Shown one piece after another: positions 54,544-64,000 of a DNA stretch of 64,000 bases. The notes under the pieces are model-generated. The model did not search any database and was not told where the DNA came from. It saw nothing but the letters and a program-made list of their open reading frames with translations. The position numbers and the translations under genes are program-made. Location of the stretch: the NCBI RefSeq assembly GCF_038502225.1, contig NC_091357.1, positions 11,124,861 through 11,188,860 on the forward strand, written 5' to 3'. Position 1 is the stretch's first letter. Each line of letters starts with the position of its first letter. This DNA is from Cherax quadricarinatus. Its lineage: Eukaryota; Arthropoda; Malacostraca; Decapoda; Parastacidae.

Positions 54544-55583
54544 CCCTTTGACTGTCGGAAGCCCCTTTCTGAAACTGTCATTCTATGTTGCAAATTTTTT
54601 GGAAAAAAAAAAAATTCTTATGAAATGATAATCTTTTTCCGATGGTAATGACACCAAAAGTACAAAATTTGGTCAAAACTCACGGAATTACGCTCCCGCA
54701 AAGTTAGCGGTCTCTGCGACATATATGCATTGGCGGTTTCGCCGAATTTGAGCCCTGTTTTTGGCCAATTCTTGTTCCAGTTGACCAAACTCATAGCTAT
54801 TTCTTTAAAACTCCATTTTTTCTATCAGTTGAGTACAAGAAACTGCCTATTTACCAATTTGAACTACCCAATAAAGTGGTCAGAAATTGGTAATTTGGCC
54901 AATTTCATGCAAATTAAAAAAGATGCCAATTTCAAAATAGGGTCCAGAATAAACAATGTAGACATTCTTGGCACTGAAGTAACATATCCTCTGTTCATTA
55001 GTCACATCTCTAGGCCCCTCTTATATTACTATTGCTTTCTATTTTGATTTTTTATTCATACAAAAAATACAAAATTTACTGTTATGCAGACTACTGCATT
55101 ATTGTAAAAATGGTATAAATAATATCAGTGCACTAGTGAAAAAATATTAAACTCCCCAGTTGATGTGTATTGGACATGTGGTGTGATTTGCTTACTCCTG
55201 AACATTGGTAAAAATCAAACATTTCCGCTACTTTGAGCTCAATTTCAAGGTCGTTTTCATCGTGAAACTAATCAAAATCATCTCTATTTCTGTAATATGT
55301 TTTCCATTTTTATCACGTGAAACCATGAAAATGAGAATACAACGATAAATACTATACGAAAATACACCTCAAAGTCGGCGTCTTAATCCCAAAGAACGGT
55401 CTTTTTTTTTTTCTCTCATTATGCACTGCATGCTGCAGGATTTTTTTTATGTGGTGCACACTGACCACACAGACCCATTCTCTCACATGTGGGCCTACCA
55501 GTTTTCTTCTGCTTGATTTGAAGCTGCTAGAATTTATGTGTATTAATACGTCCAAAACACTGGCTCGTAAAACAGTCAAAGGG
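54544..55583. mobile_element. piggyBac-type MITE, family 1, most diverged copy
   Basis: TTAA at 54540-54543 and 55584-55587. Ends CCCTTTGACTGTCGGAAGCC and AAAACAGTCAAAGGG. 1040 bp, same internal order as the 30645-31712 copy but with more substitutions. The minor ORF at 54730-55047 parallels the one at 30883-31161 and is not a gene. Confidence 0.83.
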
Positions 55584-55869
55584 TTAAATACTGCTGAACT
55601 AGAAAAATAGCTTAACATATATGTTAGGCAAACTTTAGTAATGCTACAGATCACTTTATCAGGTGTTTACTCTCTTGACTGTAAATGTCATCACTTGCAC
55701 ATCCACAGATCCATACTTGTCCTAAAGCACTGTTAAACAATAATAACAAATGGCTAATAAAGATATCAAAATTCAAGTAAAACAGTAAAAATAAATAAAG
55801 AAAATAGACTATGGTTTAAAGAGCAGTAGAATGAAAGTACATATCTGCTAAAGAAGAAATGCTAGCAAA

Positions 55870-56156
55870 TAAGTGAATACTAAAATTATCTAAGAGCTGT
55901 GACTTCCTACAAATAAGTACTACTCACTTCTCACCCTACATTAAGACTACAAATATTTTAAGGTAAGTAATGCATGTACTTTGTATGTATTTTACTTTTT
56001 ATTGTGTTTTTAATGCCTAGTTCTATTACTAACTTCATATAAGTTAGTGTAAACTTGTTGTCTGGCATTTATATGCTTTGTAAGTGGAAAAAATGGCGTT
56101 CCTTTTTCCGGCGATGGCCTGGAACCTAACCTGCCATATAAGTGAGGCCCTACTGT
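55870..56156 (+). mobile_element. Tigger-type element, right-end fragment
   Basis: It contains TACTACTCACTTCTCACCCT and ATGCCTAGTTCTATTACTAA and ends TGCCATATAAGTGAGGCCCT with ACTGTA. It aligns with 46270-46545, which ends TAAGCGAGGCCCTCGTGTA. Only the right ~290 bp are present. It lies ~100 bp from an IFT81 exon. Confidence 0.6.
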
Positions 56157-56261
56157 ACCTCTCTTTTTAGGGTTGTGCTTTAGGTCCCTATCCCAGGAGG
56201 AAAAAAGATCTTAACACAGAGTAAGAAAGATTCATCCTTGTACAAATAGGCAAACCATTAC

Positions 56262-56425
56262 CTGTTTCTTTACAGTGTCTATTTCCTGTTGTCCCATTGC
56301 AGGCTGTGTTGCTACTTGTTGCAGGGTTGACACATGTCGTCGTTTTAATGCAAGCTCCTTAGGTAACTTCTCCTTGACAATATATGTGTTCACATTCACA
56401 TCTTCCTCCAGCCTCTGTAATAGCC
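56262..56425 (-). CDS. IFT81: IFT81 exon: LLQRLEEDVNVN...QPAMGQQE
   Basis: The exon has two bases finishing a split glycine codon, then 54 codons, ending KKQ before GTAATG. It reads LLQRLEEDVNVNTYIVKEKL, then PKELALKRRHVSTLQ, then QPAMGQQEIDTV. This matches the LMKRLEEEI...EKFPKEL...EPAMGHSDL part of IFT81. It is a central coiled-coil segment with a conserved PAMG break. The next intron (4.8 kb) holds a TTAA MITE and a Tigger derivative. Confidence 0.92.
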
Positions 56426-56493
56426 CTGTTGAGAAAAAAAAAATTAAACTGCACTGAGTCTGCAGCACATTTACTCAATTAATTAGCATATAT

Positions 56494-56736
56494 AGCTGGA
56501 CTTGAGTCCTGGAAATGGGAAGTACAATGCCTGCATTTTAATGGAGGGGTTTGGGATATTGGCTTCTAAACTGTTGTATTCTGAGCACCTCTACAAAAAC
56601 AGTGATTATGTGTGAGTGAGGTGAAAGCTTTGAATGATGATGAAAGTATTTTCTTTTTGGGGATTTTCTTTCTTTTTGGGTCACCCTGCCTCGGTGGGAG
56701 ATGGCTGACTTGTTAAAAAAAAAAAAAAAATGTATG
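56494..56736 (+). mobile_element. RTE-like LINE, family B, 3' end only
   Basis: It starts TGGACTTGAGTCCTGGAAAT and runs through TTTGGGATATTGGCTTCTAA to GGGTCACCCTGCCTCGGTGG, GATGGCTGACTTG and an A run at 56715-56730. An internal gap removes the GTTTGGAGGGATGTG segment seen at 21220. A 5'-truncated insertion. Confidence 0.78.
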
Positions 56737-57783
56737 TATAGGACATATATAGGGTTTGCTACTATCCCTGGTTTCAGTATCCTTGGCAGGTCCTTGGAAC
56801 ATATCCCCCATGAATACAGGAGTCCTAGTGTATTCTCAAAACTGTAGCTAATCTGTAACCAAGCAATCTGCAAACACATTTATTGCAACTTCTATGTCTA
56901 TTCTAAAGAAATAAAAAACAGATTTAATTATATAATTCTTATCCAATTTTTACCAAACATATGTGAGTTTTCAATACATGTATTCAATGAACCTGCACAG
57001 AGTATGAATGCATTTGGTAAAAAAAAAAGTGAAACATTTTGATTTAAAATATCGAAATTTCTGTTTGCATATTTACAATGACTGTAACTGCAAATCAGCA
57101 TCTTTAATCACAAAAGTAATGGGTTCCACAGTACCAATATTTTAAATCAGGGACCTACTGCATTCTGCATTCAGGCTGCATGAACCACTAATAGGAATTC
57201 TTTCACCAGCACCCTAAATCATGGAGCAGGAAGTTGAAGACCCTTAGGAGGATACTCAAAGTGCAGGATACTGAAACAGGAAACTCAACCTGTGAAATGG
57301 ATGATAAACACATTGGTGTGAATGCAAACAGATCTCATACAGGAACTGGGCAAAGCTCTGCATCCTTGCATTCTCAGATGGATTTTGCTTACTCTTGTAT
57401 CCCTGCTAGCAAGAAAAATGTGAATCACTGCAAGCACATGAATCCACAAGAAACAAGTTTAACATTAAAAGCAACATTTTCATTCATGCCCATACATTAG
57501 GAACTTAATCTCTGTGGAGAGCTAACTATGTCAAGATCTAGAGAACCAACTGGATCATGAATGGTTGTCTAGTTATGTTATTCTTCATATTTATACAGAG
57601 ATATGCCATAAAATACGATAAACACATTTGACCATATCTGACCATGAGTTTATAATCTTGGTCTGGTCATATCAGACTTGGACAGGCTGCCCAAAGGATA
57701 AATGTTAGCTTTTCTTTTGCATGGTTGATAAACACCCAAACCCTCTCATGGACAAGGGATAGTGATCACTATTGTTACCTATT
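56737..57783. other. Intron, unassigned
   Basis: No exon or terminal repeats. The 88-codon plus-strand ORF at 57234-57500 has no recognised domain and lies antisense inside an IFT81 intron, so it is not called a gene. Confidence 0.4.
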
Positions 57784-57936
57784 ACATGGGAAGTACAGTG
57801 CCTGCACTCTGAAGGAGGGATGGGGATGTTGCAGCTCAGAGGGCCATTTGAATTGTAATATCCAGACACTTCTGGCAAGGCAGACACTTCTGGCAAGTTT
57901 TTTTTTTTTTTTGTAAGTCACCCCTAACTTGAAGGC
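57784..57936 (+). mobile_element. RTE-like LINE, family A, small 3' scrap
   Basis: It includes CATGGGAAGTACAGTGCCTG, CACTCTGAAGGAGGGATGGG and CACTTCTGGCAAGGCAG, then a run of T and a degraded GTAAGTCACCCC. It matches the 3' UTR of the RTE-A copies. It ends ~45 bp from an IFT81 donor site. Confidence 0.6.
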
Positions 57937-57981
57937 AATGGCAGTTGTTAAAAATAAAAAATCATCACCATAAAAACTTAC

Positions 57982-58177
57982 CCTCAGGTGTGGTGCCCAT
58001 GCCAGCCTTCCGTATATCTTTCAGCTGCGTTTGCAGGCGCAAAGTTCTCTGCTCAGATAGCTGTATAGCAGCTTTTAGATCAGACTCCTGTTGTGCCATT
58101 TCCTTCTTTCGTTCTCTCTCTTGTCGAAGAGCACGGGCTGATGCCAGCATTGTTTCACTGTTTGGAGTTCCCTCTAT
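57982..58177 (-). CDS. IFT81: IFT81 exon: coiled coil (IEGTPNSETMLASAR...TTPEG)
   Basis: The exon has 65 codons plus one base. The acceptor CAG sits at 58180-58178 and the donor GTAAGT at 57981. The peptide includes ETMLASARALRQERERKKE, SDLKAAIQLSEQRTLRL and LKDIRKAGMGTTPEG. It lies where vertebrate IFT81 has the ARQLRVEKEREEYL region, and similarity is moderate but co-linear. The start was chosen because ATA at 58177 continues in frame from MKQK of the preceding exon. The last base G joins GG of the next exon to make glycine. Confidence 0.88.
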
Positions 58178-58577
58178 CTGCTCAGCAAATCTTTGTCAAA
58201 GTGTGTATCTTTTAAAGCATTACTACTATACATATATTCAGATTAAATATCTTTACAATATCTTATACTGGCACTTTTAACCCACTGGTATGTACTGTAT
58301 GAATCCACAATTTAATATTTTATAATCTATTACAATAACTACAAGTGGTCTTTATATACCTACACTGACACAGTGTAAAAATACTGTAATTTGATCACAA
58401 CTATGACAAAATATGTACTGTAGAGTACGATTTATGTAAAACTTAAATAATTTCAATCAATATACTTCTTAGAAACTCTGTACATATTTGATTAAAAATT
58501 ATACAAATTTTCATAATAAAAATAATTTGAAATGAAGTTGGAATAAAGTTTTTAAAACTGAAATATCAAGAGCATAC
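58178..58577. other. IFT81 intron, 400 bp, no element
   Basis: AT-rich short intron between the exons at 58578-58733 and 57982-58177, with GTATGC donor and GCTGAGCAG acceptor. No insertion seen. Confidence 0.7.
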
Positions 58578-58733
58578 CTTTTGTTTCATTTTTTCAATCC
58601 TCCTGAAAACAAGGTCACGCTCCTCTTCCATTGCCGTGATGTCACGACGAAGTTCAGATGTGGAAAACCCACTAGTTCGTAATGACTCATATTCACGATG
58701 AATAATTTTGAACTTATCAATTAGCTCTTCATA
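58578..58733 (-). CDS. IFT81: IFT81 exon: first coiled-coil segment (YEELIDKF...MKQK)
   Basis: The exon has 52 codons, phase 0 at both ends, between CTTTCAG and GTATGC. It opens YEELIDKFKIIHREYESLR and continues with TSGFSTSELRRDITAMEEE and RIEKMKQK. The SGFST-(S/A)E(L/I)R(R/K)DI stretch is a hallmark of IFT81 just after the CH domain. The sequence is highly charged and heptad-like, as expected for the segment that begins the long coiled coil with IFT74. The intron on its 5' side is 3.2 kb and holds an RTE-B LINE. Confidence 0.93.
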
Positions 58734-59923
58734 CTGAAAGTACAGATATAAAACAATTCAGTACATAAATAATAACCAGATATCCAAATATTAATTACAT
58801 ATGTTACTATGGATTGAATAAAGTATAGTATAATATCCTATACACATAACACATACAGTACTGTACTAATTAGTTAAATAAACTGAGCAAAATTAACTAA
58901 CAAGAGGATGTCAGAATTAAATATGAGGTAATGAAAAAGAGCAGCAGGCACTATAAAGATTATAGAATATATGTGACATAACTTAACATTAGGAGCATAT
59001 TTTTGCTCCAGTAGCTATAAATAGATAATCAAAGTGTCTTAAAATATTTTTCCATCAAAGTTAAAAATAGTGGTTCTAATTTACAACACTTGCCTTTGAA
59101 TTTTAAAACAATGGCTATCTTGGTGTACCCTAATTGTAGATGTGACCTTCTTGTAACTAGAGTACCATTAATGCTATCAAGGTCTTCAACTGCACTATTT
59201 CTTAATGAAGTTGTAACAGACAGTATTACTGAAACTAAAGCCTTCTCATACCAAATTAATAAACCCTCAACAATCTGAATGCAAGACACTGTCCTCAGAA
59301 AAGAATGGACCAAGTACTGTACGTTTTGTTTTATATCATTACAAAACTGCTTTTTTTCATAATTACTATATTCATAAACTGCAACAGACCTATGTCATGC
59401 AACATTTTTTTATGAAAAATTATCATGCATAATTCTGTTAGCTGAAGTCATGTTTTTAGTTGTTATACTTGCCACCACTGGTATAACTTCCACTGCTGTT
59501 TGCTACAATTTTATGCAGTAATGCCAGCATTCTCTATCCATAAAGTATTGAGTCTTACTGTGATGAGGGTCCAGATATGCTGCTACTCATTTCACATTTT
59601 TTACTTACTAACTTTATCAAAACCTTACACAGTATGTGTTACAAACATCACCCCAGTTCCATAACACCAGTGTTCCCCTCCCATAAAATATTGTCCACTC
59701 ACTATAATGCCCAGTTTGTCACTAAGAACGTGTAGGTTTTTTACTGGATATAAATTTAGTACACAAGACCTAAGATGTTCACACACACATAAATTATGTT
59801 CAAGTCTCACTTAAACTAAGCTCATAAAAATTAAATTGCTGCTCTACGTTCTGCTCAGTTTTCCACACAATCACAGATTAATGTGATAAACTGTTTATAG
59901 GCTAAATATATATGTATATATTT
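58734..59923. other. Intron, unassigned
   Basis: AT-rich intronic sequence with no recognised element. Part of the 3.2 kb intron that also contains the RTE-B copy at 59924-61582 and the fragment at 61620-61815. Confidence 0.45.
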
Positions 59924-61582
59924 GTAAAAATTATAAAGGAATAAGTTTACTAAGTATACCAGGAAAAGTATACGGTAGGGTTATAACTGAAAGAATTAGA
60001 GGTAAGACAGAATGTAGGATTGCGGATGAGCAGGGAGGCTTCAGAGTGGGTAGGGCATGTGTAGATCAAGTGTTTACATTTAAGCATATATGTGAACAGT
60101 ATTTAGATAAAGGTAGGGAAGTTTTTATTGCATTTATGGATTTAGAAAAGGCATATGATAGAGTTGATAGAGGAGCAATGTGGCAGATGTTGCAAGTATA
60201 TGGAATAGGTGGTAAGTTACTAAATGCTGTAAAGAGCTTTTATGAGGATAGTGAGGCTCAGGTTAGGGTGTGTAGAAGAGAGGGAGATTACTTCCCGGTA
60301 AAAGTAGGTCTTAGACAGGGATGTGTAATGTCACCATGGTTGTTTAATATATTTATAGATGGGGTTGTAAAAGAAGTAAATGCTAGGGTGTTCGGGAGAG
60401 GGGTGGGATTAAATTATGGGGAATCAAATTCAAAATGGGAATTGACACAGTTACTTTTTGCTGATGATACTGTGCTTATGGGAGATTCTAAAGAAAAATT
60501 GCAAAGGTTAGTGGATGAGTTTGAGAATGTGTGTAAAGGTAGAAAGTTGAAAGTGAACATAGAAAAGAGTAAGGTGATGAGGGTATCAAATGATTTAGAT
60601 AAAGAAAAATTGGATATCAAATTGGGGAGGAGGAGTATGGAAGAAGTGAATGTTTTCAGATAGTACTTGGGAGTTGAGGTGTCGGCGGATGGATTTATGA
60701 AGGATGAGGTTAATCATAGAATTGATGAGGGAAAAAAGGTAAGTGGTGCGTTAAGGTATATGTGGAGTCAAAAAAAGGTATCTATGAAGGCAAAGAAGGG
60801 AATGTATGAAAGTATAGTAGTACCAACACTCTTATATGGATGTGAAGCTTGGGTGGTAAATGCAGCAGCGAGGAGACGGTTGGAGGCAGTGGAGATGTCC
60901 TGTCTAAGGGCAATGTGTGGTGTAAATATTATGCAGAAAATTCGGAGTGTGGAAATTAGGAGAAGGTGTGGAGTTAATAAAAGTATTAGTCAGAGGGCAG
61001 AAGAGGGGTTGTTGAGGTGGTTTGGTCATTTAGAGAGAATGGATCAAAGTAGAATGACATGGAAAGCATATAAATCTATAGGGGAAGGAAGGAGGGGTAG
61101 GGGTCGTCCTCAAAAGGGTTGGAAAGAGGGGGTAAAGGAGGTTTTGTGGGCGAGGGGCTTGGACTTCCAGCAAGCGTGCATGAGCGTGTTAGATAGGAGT
61201 GAATGGAGACGAATGATACTTGGGACCTGACGATCTGTTGGAGTGTGAGCAGGGTAATATTTAGTGAAGGGATTCAGGGAAACCGGTTATTTTCATATAG
61301 TCGGACTTGAGTCCTGCAAATGGGAAGTACAATGCCTGCACTTTAAAGGAGGGGTTTGGGATATTGGCAGTTTGGAGGGATGTGTTGTGTATCTTTATAC
61401 GTATATGCTTCTAAACTGTTGTATTCTGAGCACCTCTGCAAAAGCAGTGATAATGTGTGAGTGTGGTGAAAGTGTTGAATGATGATGAAAGTATTTTCTT
61501 TTTTGGGGATTTTCTTTCTTTTTTGGGTCACCCTGCCTCGGTGGGAGACGGCCGACTTGTTGAAAAAAAAAAAAAAAAAAAT
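59924..61582 (+). mobile_element. RTE-like LINE, family B, 5'-truncated, recent
   Basis: It starts inside RT motif 1 (KNYKGISLLSIPGKVYGR) and ends with GGGTCACCCTGCCTCGGTGG, GACGGCCGACTTGTTG and ~19 A. About 1.66 kb. Nearly identical to the 19780-21420 part of the longer RTE-B copy, suggesting recent insertion. Right after the A run, GATACGGCCAGTTTGTTGAA is a piece of a short-derivative tail, so this insertion landed close to such an element. Confidence 0.87.
60046..61230 (+). pseudogene. RTE-B reverse transcriptase C-terminal part with one in-frame stop
   Basis: FIAFMDLEKAYDRVDRGAMW, GLRQGCVMSPWLFNIFIDG and LLFADDTVLMGDSKEK are intact. The only defect is TAG at 60661-60663 between EEVNVFR and YLGVEVSADGF, produced by a 3-base insertion relative to the other copies. 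Downstream the same frame continues through LLYGCEAWVVNA and RWFGHLERMDQSRM to TGA at 61228-61230. Confidence 0.87.
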
Positions 61583-61619
61583 ATGATACGGCCAGTTTGT
61601 TGAAAGAAGAAGAAGAATA

Positions 61620-61815
61620 TATTTTTTCAACACAATGGCTGTTTCCCACGAAGGTAGGGTAACCCGAAAAAGAAGAAACGTAAAGTTTTCTTCTTTTTAC
61701 AATTAATTAAATTAAATTAAATTGCCGGGAGCCCCTTGCTCCCGGCAATTTAATTACCTCTTACAACAAGCATGGTTTACGGAGGAAGGATTCTTCTTCA
61801 CTTCCCCATGGAGTA
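61620..61815 (-). mobile_element. Short LINE derivative, partial, with acquired hairpin
   Basis: In minus sense CCATGGGGAAGTGAAGAAGA, GTAAACCATGCTTGTTGTAA and GAGGTAATTAAATTGCC, then a perfect hairpin (61717-61753) not present in the other copies, an (AATTT)n run, and the tail GTTACCCTACCTTCGTGGGA with GCCATTGTGTTGAAAAA. The first ~250 bp of the leader are missing. Confidence 0.72.
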
Positions 61816-61922
61816 AATATATAATGTACAGAAATTAAAACGTGCAACTGTAGTGCTAGAGGCAAATTATTAAGAAATTTGATTAGAGATTTATATTTTC
61901 AAGGATGACATAAGGAGCATAC

Positions 61923-62103
61923 CTTCATGTGAGTGTCAGCTACATCTGCATCCCCAAGCATCTCGGCAGGAACATCCAACTTAACCAAGTATTTCGCTAA
62001 ATAAGCACGTTTTTTTAGTTCCTCCATTCTCTGCAGAAGCCATGACAGGATAGGATGGATGACATACTTATTTCCAGACACTAGACCCTGGCGGAAATTG
62101 CTC
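61923..62103 (-). CDS. IFT81: IFT81 exon: end of calponin-homology domain
   Basis: This is the most 5' exon in the window, with 60 codons after one split base. It begins after a TTTCAG acceptor and reads [12 protein letters not shown], then [19 protein letters not shown], and ends VADTHMK before GTATGC. It corresponds to roughly residues 84-143 of vertebrate IFT81, the last helices of the N-terminal CH-type domain and the linker into the coiled coil. It is entered with one base of a split codon and ends on a codon boundary. The preceding exon is not within 62104-64000, so that intron is at least 1.9 kb. Confidence 0.93.
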
Positions 62104-64000
62104 CTGAAATTTAATTTGATAATTACAGCATTAAAGCTTTTCATCTATATTCATTAAAAATTCATGTAAATTATGAAAGGCAACCATAATTCAAGTAATC
62201 TAGGTGACAGAGTAGTAATACATTGTCCAAGCTAGCTGGATGTATATGAAGGATTAAAACCAGCAAGAGGTACAATCCATGAATCAGTACAACAAGCAGT
62301 ATAAACTTGGGTTACAATGAGTAACAATACTAAGTACATTAGAGCTCAGTATTATATTCTTTAATACACAATAAGTAGCTTTCCAACTAGTGGCAAAAAT
62401 TTATGGTAGGTTACACCAGAAAAATTCCATAAACATAGAATTCTCTTCATTAATCACAAAGTTTAATCAGTAGAGCAATAAGCTGAATACATTTTTTTAA
62501 TGAAATTTAAAAGCACATAAAAGCTTTGAATCAACAACACTAAGGTGAAACCAAACAATAAAATCTTTTACTATATATCAGACACTCAGACCCTATTGAA
62601 TATGAGTACCATTATTTTTACTCTCATACAGTTCTTACCTTGCTGTGGACATTCATACTATAAAATACAGTACAGTAGACAGAATATTATTCAAAATTTA
62701 ACTTCCCACAACATGGAGCAGTCCATCATTGTAACAGGCCTTGAAACTACAGTATCTGTAAATTACTCTATGTATTTTCTCAACTTTAAGTAAATAAATA
62801 CAGTATTACCCTCAAAAGGTGCCCCAAGTTATACTCTCAACTTACAGCAGAGATAAAGTGCAATAATTTTTTTTGTTTTAAATACTGTATTTAAAAAATA
62901 GGAAATACTATAGACGATGTAGTAATGCTTAATTATATCCTATACCCAAACTGCATGAAGTATTTTGTAGTACCATATATTACAGATTTTTTCTTTAAAT
63001 TACATTAGATTACTCTGATTTACCATAATCTTTGATAATTACTAAATTAGTTAAATATTTTGGGCAGCTTGGGAGGAAGAGATAACTGAGAATACCTTTT
63101 ATAAAAACTGTCTGAAAGATATTTTTAAGAGACAAAACTATCTACCAAAACAAAGTAAGCACCAATAACCTGCTGAAAGGATAAATCTTTTGTTTTTTAA
63201 GTCCCTTAAATGAATATATTATTAGGCCTAAAGTAGATACTGTCATCCTGAATGAGACATGTTACCTGACAATAATAGTGAGTAACCAGTCAGAAACATA
63301 TCCATACAAGACAAGTGTGAGGCTGGTGCTCTGATCATTGTGACAGCCCTGGTAGGCATACAAAAAAAAGTCTATATAAGAATAGGAAGGCAGAGGGAAG
63401 CACAACCAAGTCAAAAAGTAGCAGGAAGGTGCAAGGTACTATTTTAGCAGTAGGACTGATAAGCTAATGATTCCTATAATGCTCATATCTCTCATATCTA
63501 TTACCTGCTATTACAGTATGCTCTCTTATAAAGCTTTTCTATAGTACAATCTTTTGCAAATGCAGTTGAAAAAGTGCATCCAGAATTAAATAGCACACAA
63601 TATGAAGGCCTTTTAACATGATAATCAATTTTGGATGTACTTTTCAATCACATACAAAACATTAAACTATATAAGAGAGCTTTATGAAAGGGCTGATTAC
63701 AGAACTAAGTCCAGAATTTTTTGTTCTTTAAAGTATAGTATTAACAGTCTTTTCTAGATTTAAATCAACATTACTGAGCTCCTTAGATGTAAAAAAAAAA
63801 AAATTGTTTTTGGGGCAGCTTTGTCACAATCTATCCATTAATCAATACCCTCTCAAAGCTTCTCAGATTCTAAAATTTTCTTAAGTTTTTATAGCTTGGC
63901 ACTTTTAACTTAGAGTATTCTAACAGTTCTTGTTACAGAGCAAGTCTTTTACTCATGCTCTCTTACACCTGAAATCTAAGTGAGCTGAACAAGGCTCCAT
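62104..64000. other. Intron 5' of the CH-domain exon, no exon or element recognised
   Basis: AT-rich DNA reaching the right edge. I looked on the minus strand for codons of the IFT81 CH-domain start (for example LLGILKYKP) and did not find them, so the first coding exons lie beyond 64000. Confidence 0.5.

Larger units (their letters stand above)
2246..62103 (-). other. IFT81: IFT81 gene, internal part (11 exons) spanning the window
   Basis: IFT81 is a coiled-coil subunit of the IFT-B1 core. It pairs with IFT74, and its N-terminal calponin-homology domain helps bind tubulin cargo during cilium assembly (family knowledge). Eleven minus-strand exons were placed by reading peptides such as [39 protein letters not shown] and [15 protein letters not shown], which align in order with IFT81. 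Every junction has an AG acceptor and a GT donor, except one GC donor, and the phases join without a break. The joined product is about 567 residues. Missing are the first ~83 residues, upstream of 64000, and the last ~20-30. Intron sizes range from 221 bp to 32.5 kb. In arthropods cilia are mainly in sensory neurons, so expression there is likely (inference). Confidence 0.93.

Noticed and set aside
57234..57500. 88-codon plus-strand ORF as a possible host gene
   Set aside because: Antisense inside an IFT81 intron, no recognisable domain, AT-rich surroundings and no splice or promoter support; length is within chance for 64 kb.
2246..62103. Host gene as IFT74 or another coiled-coil cilia protein
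   Set aside because: The EEFKRYVNKLRGKS, SGFSTSELRRDI and [15 protein letters not shown] blocks and the CH-domain end ([15 protein letters not shown]) are specific to IFT81 and occur in the right order.

Overview
This is eukaryotic DNA, most likely from an arthropod and by repeat content probably a decapod crustacean (an inference; no marker gene here proves it). The whole 64 kb appears to lie inside one host gene on the minus strand, the orthologue of IFT81, a core subunit of the intraflagellar transport complex B. Eleven coding exons can be placed with splice sites and phases that fit together: 61923-62103, 58578-58733, 57982-58177, 56262-56425, 51375-51458, 51034-51153, 48758-48964, 47916-48105, 47063-47187, 14371-14519 and 2246-2374. 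Joined in that order they give about 567 codons, equal to roughly residues 84 to 655 of the ~676-residue vertebrate protein. The start of the calponin-homology domain lies beyond 64000, and the extreme C-terminus is not identified.

Everything else is intron, about 97% of the window, and most of it is recognisable mobile DNA. A 12 kb intron (2375-14370) and a 32.5 kb intron (14520-47062) hold nested insertions. In the first, a TTAA-flanked piggyBac-type MITE (4289-11584) is split by an RTE-like LINE, which is itself split by a CR1-like LINE. In the second, a TA-flanked Tigger-type element (21482-29329) is split by a near full-length RTE-like LINE with target-site duplication, a CR1/Jockey-type LINE and a palindromic foldback insert. 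Further on lie an L2/Crack-like LINE with an N-terminal 2A-like motif and PHD finger (33306-37362), a 784-codon open RTE-like ORF (38079-40433, minus) and a 1.9 kb TTAA element filled with palindromic satellite (40586-42456).

The repeats fall into families: two related RTE-like LINEs (A and B), short ~470 bp elements that carry the LINE 5' leader joined directly to the LINE 3' tail, a CR1 LINE with an SGNH-esterase ORF1, LINE family C (CR1/Jockey type), LINE family D (2A/PHD), an I-clade 3' fragment, a tRNA-derived SINE, three families of TTAA MITEs, several pogo/Tigger derivatives that keep only the ends of the transposase, and an inverted pair of Penelope-like terminal segments, one with a hammerhead-ribozyme-like core.

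No prokaryote-type defence locus, CRISPR, rRNA or intact tRNA gene was seen. The most notable items are the short two-ended LINE derivatives, the 2A-PHD LINE, the hammerhead-like motif, the snap-back palindromes with target duplications, and a GC-AG intron in IFT81.
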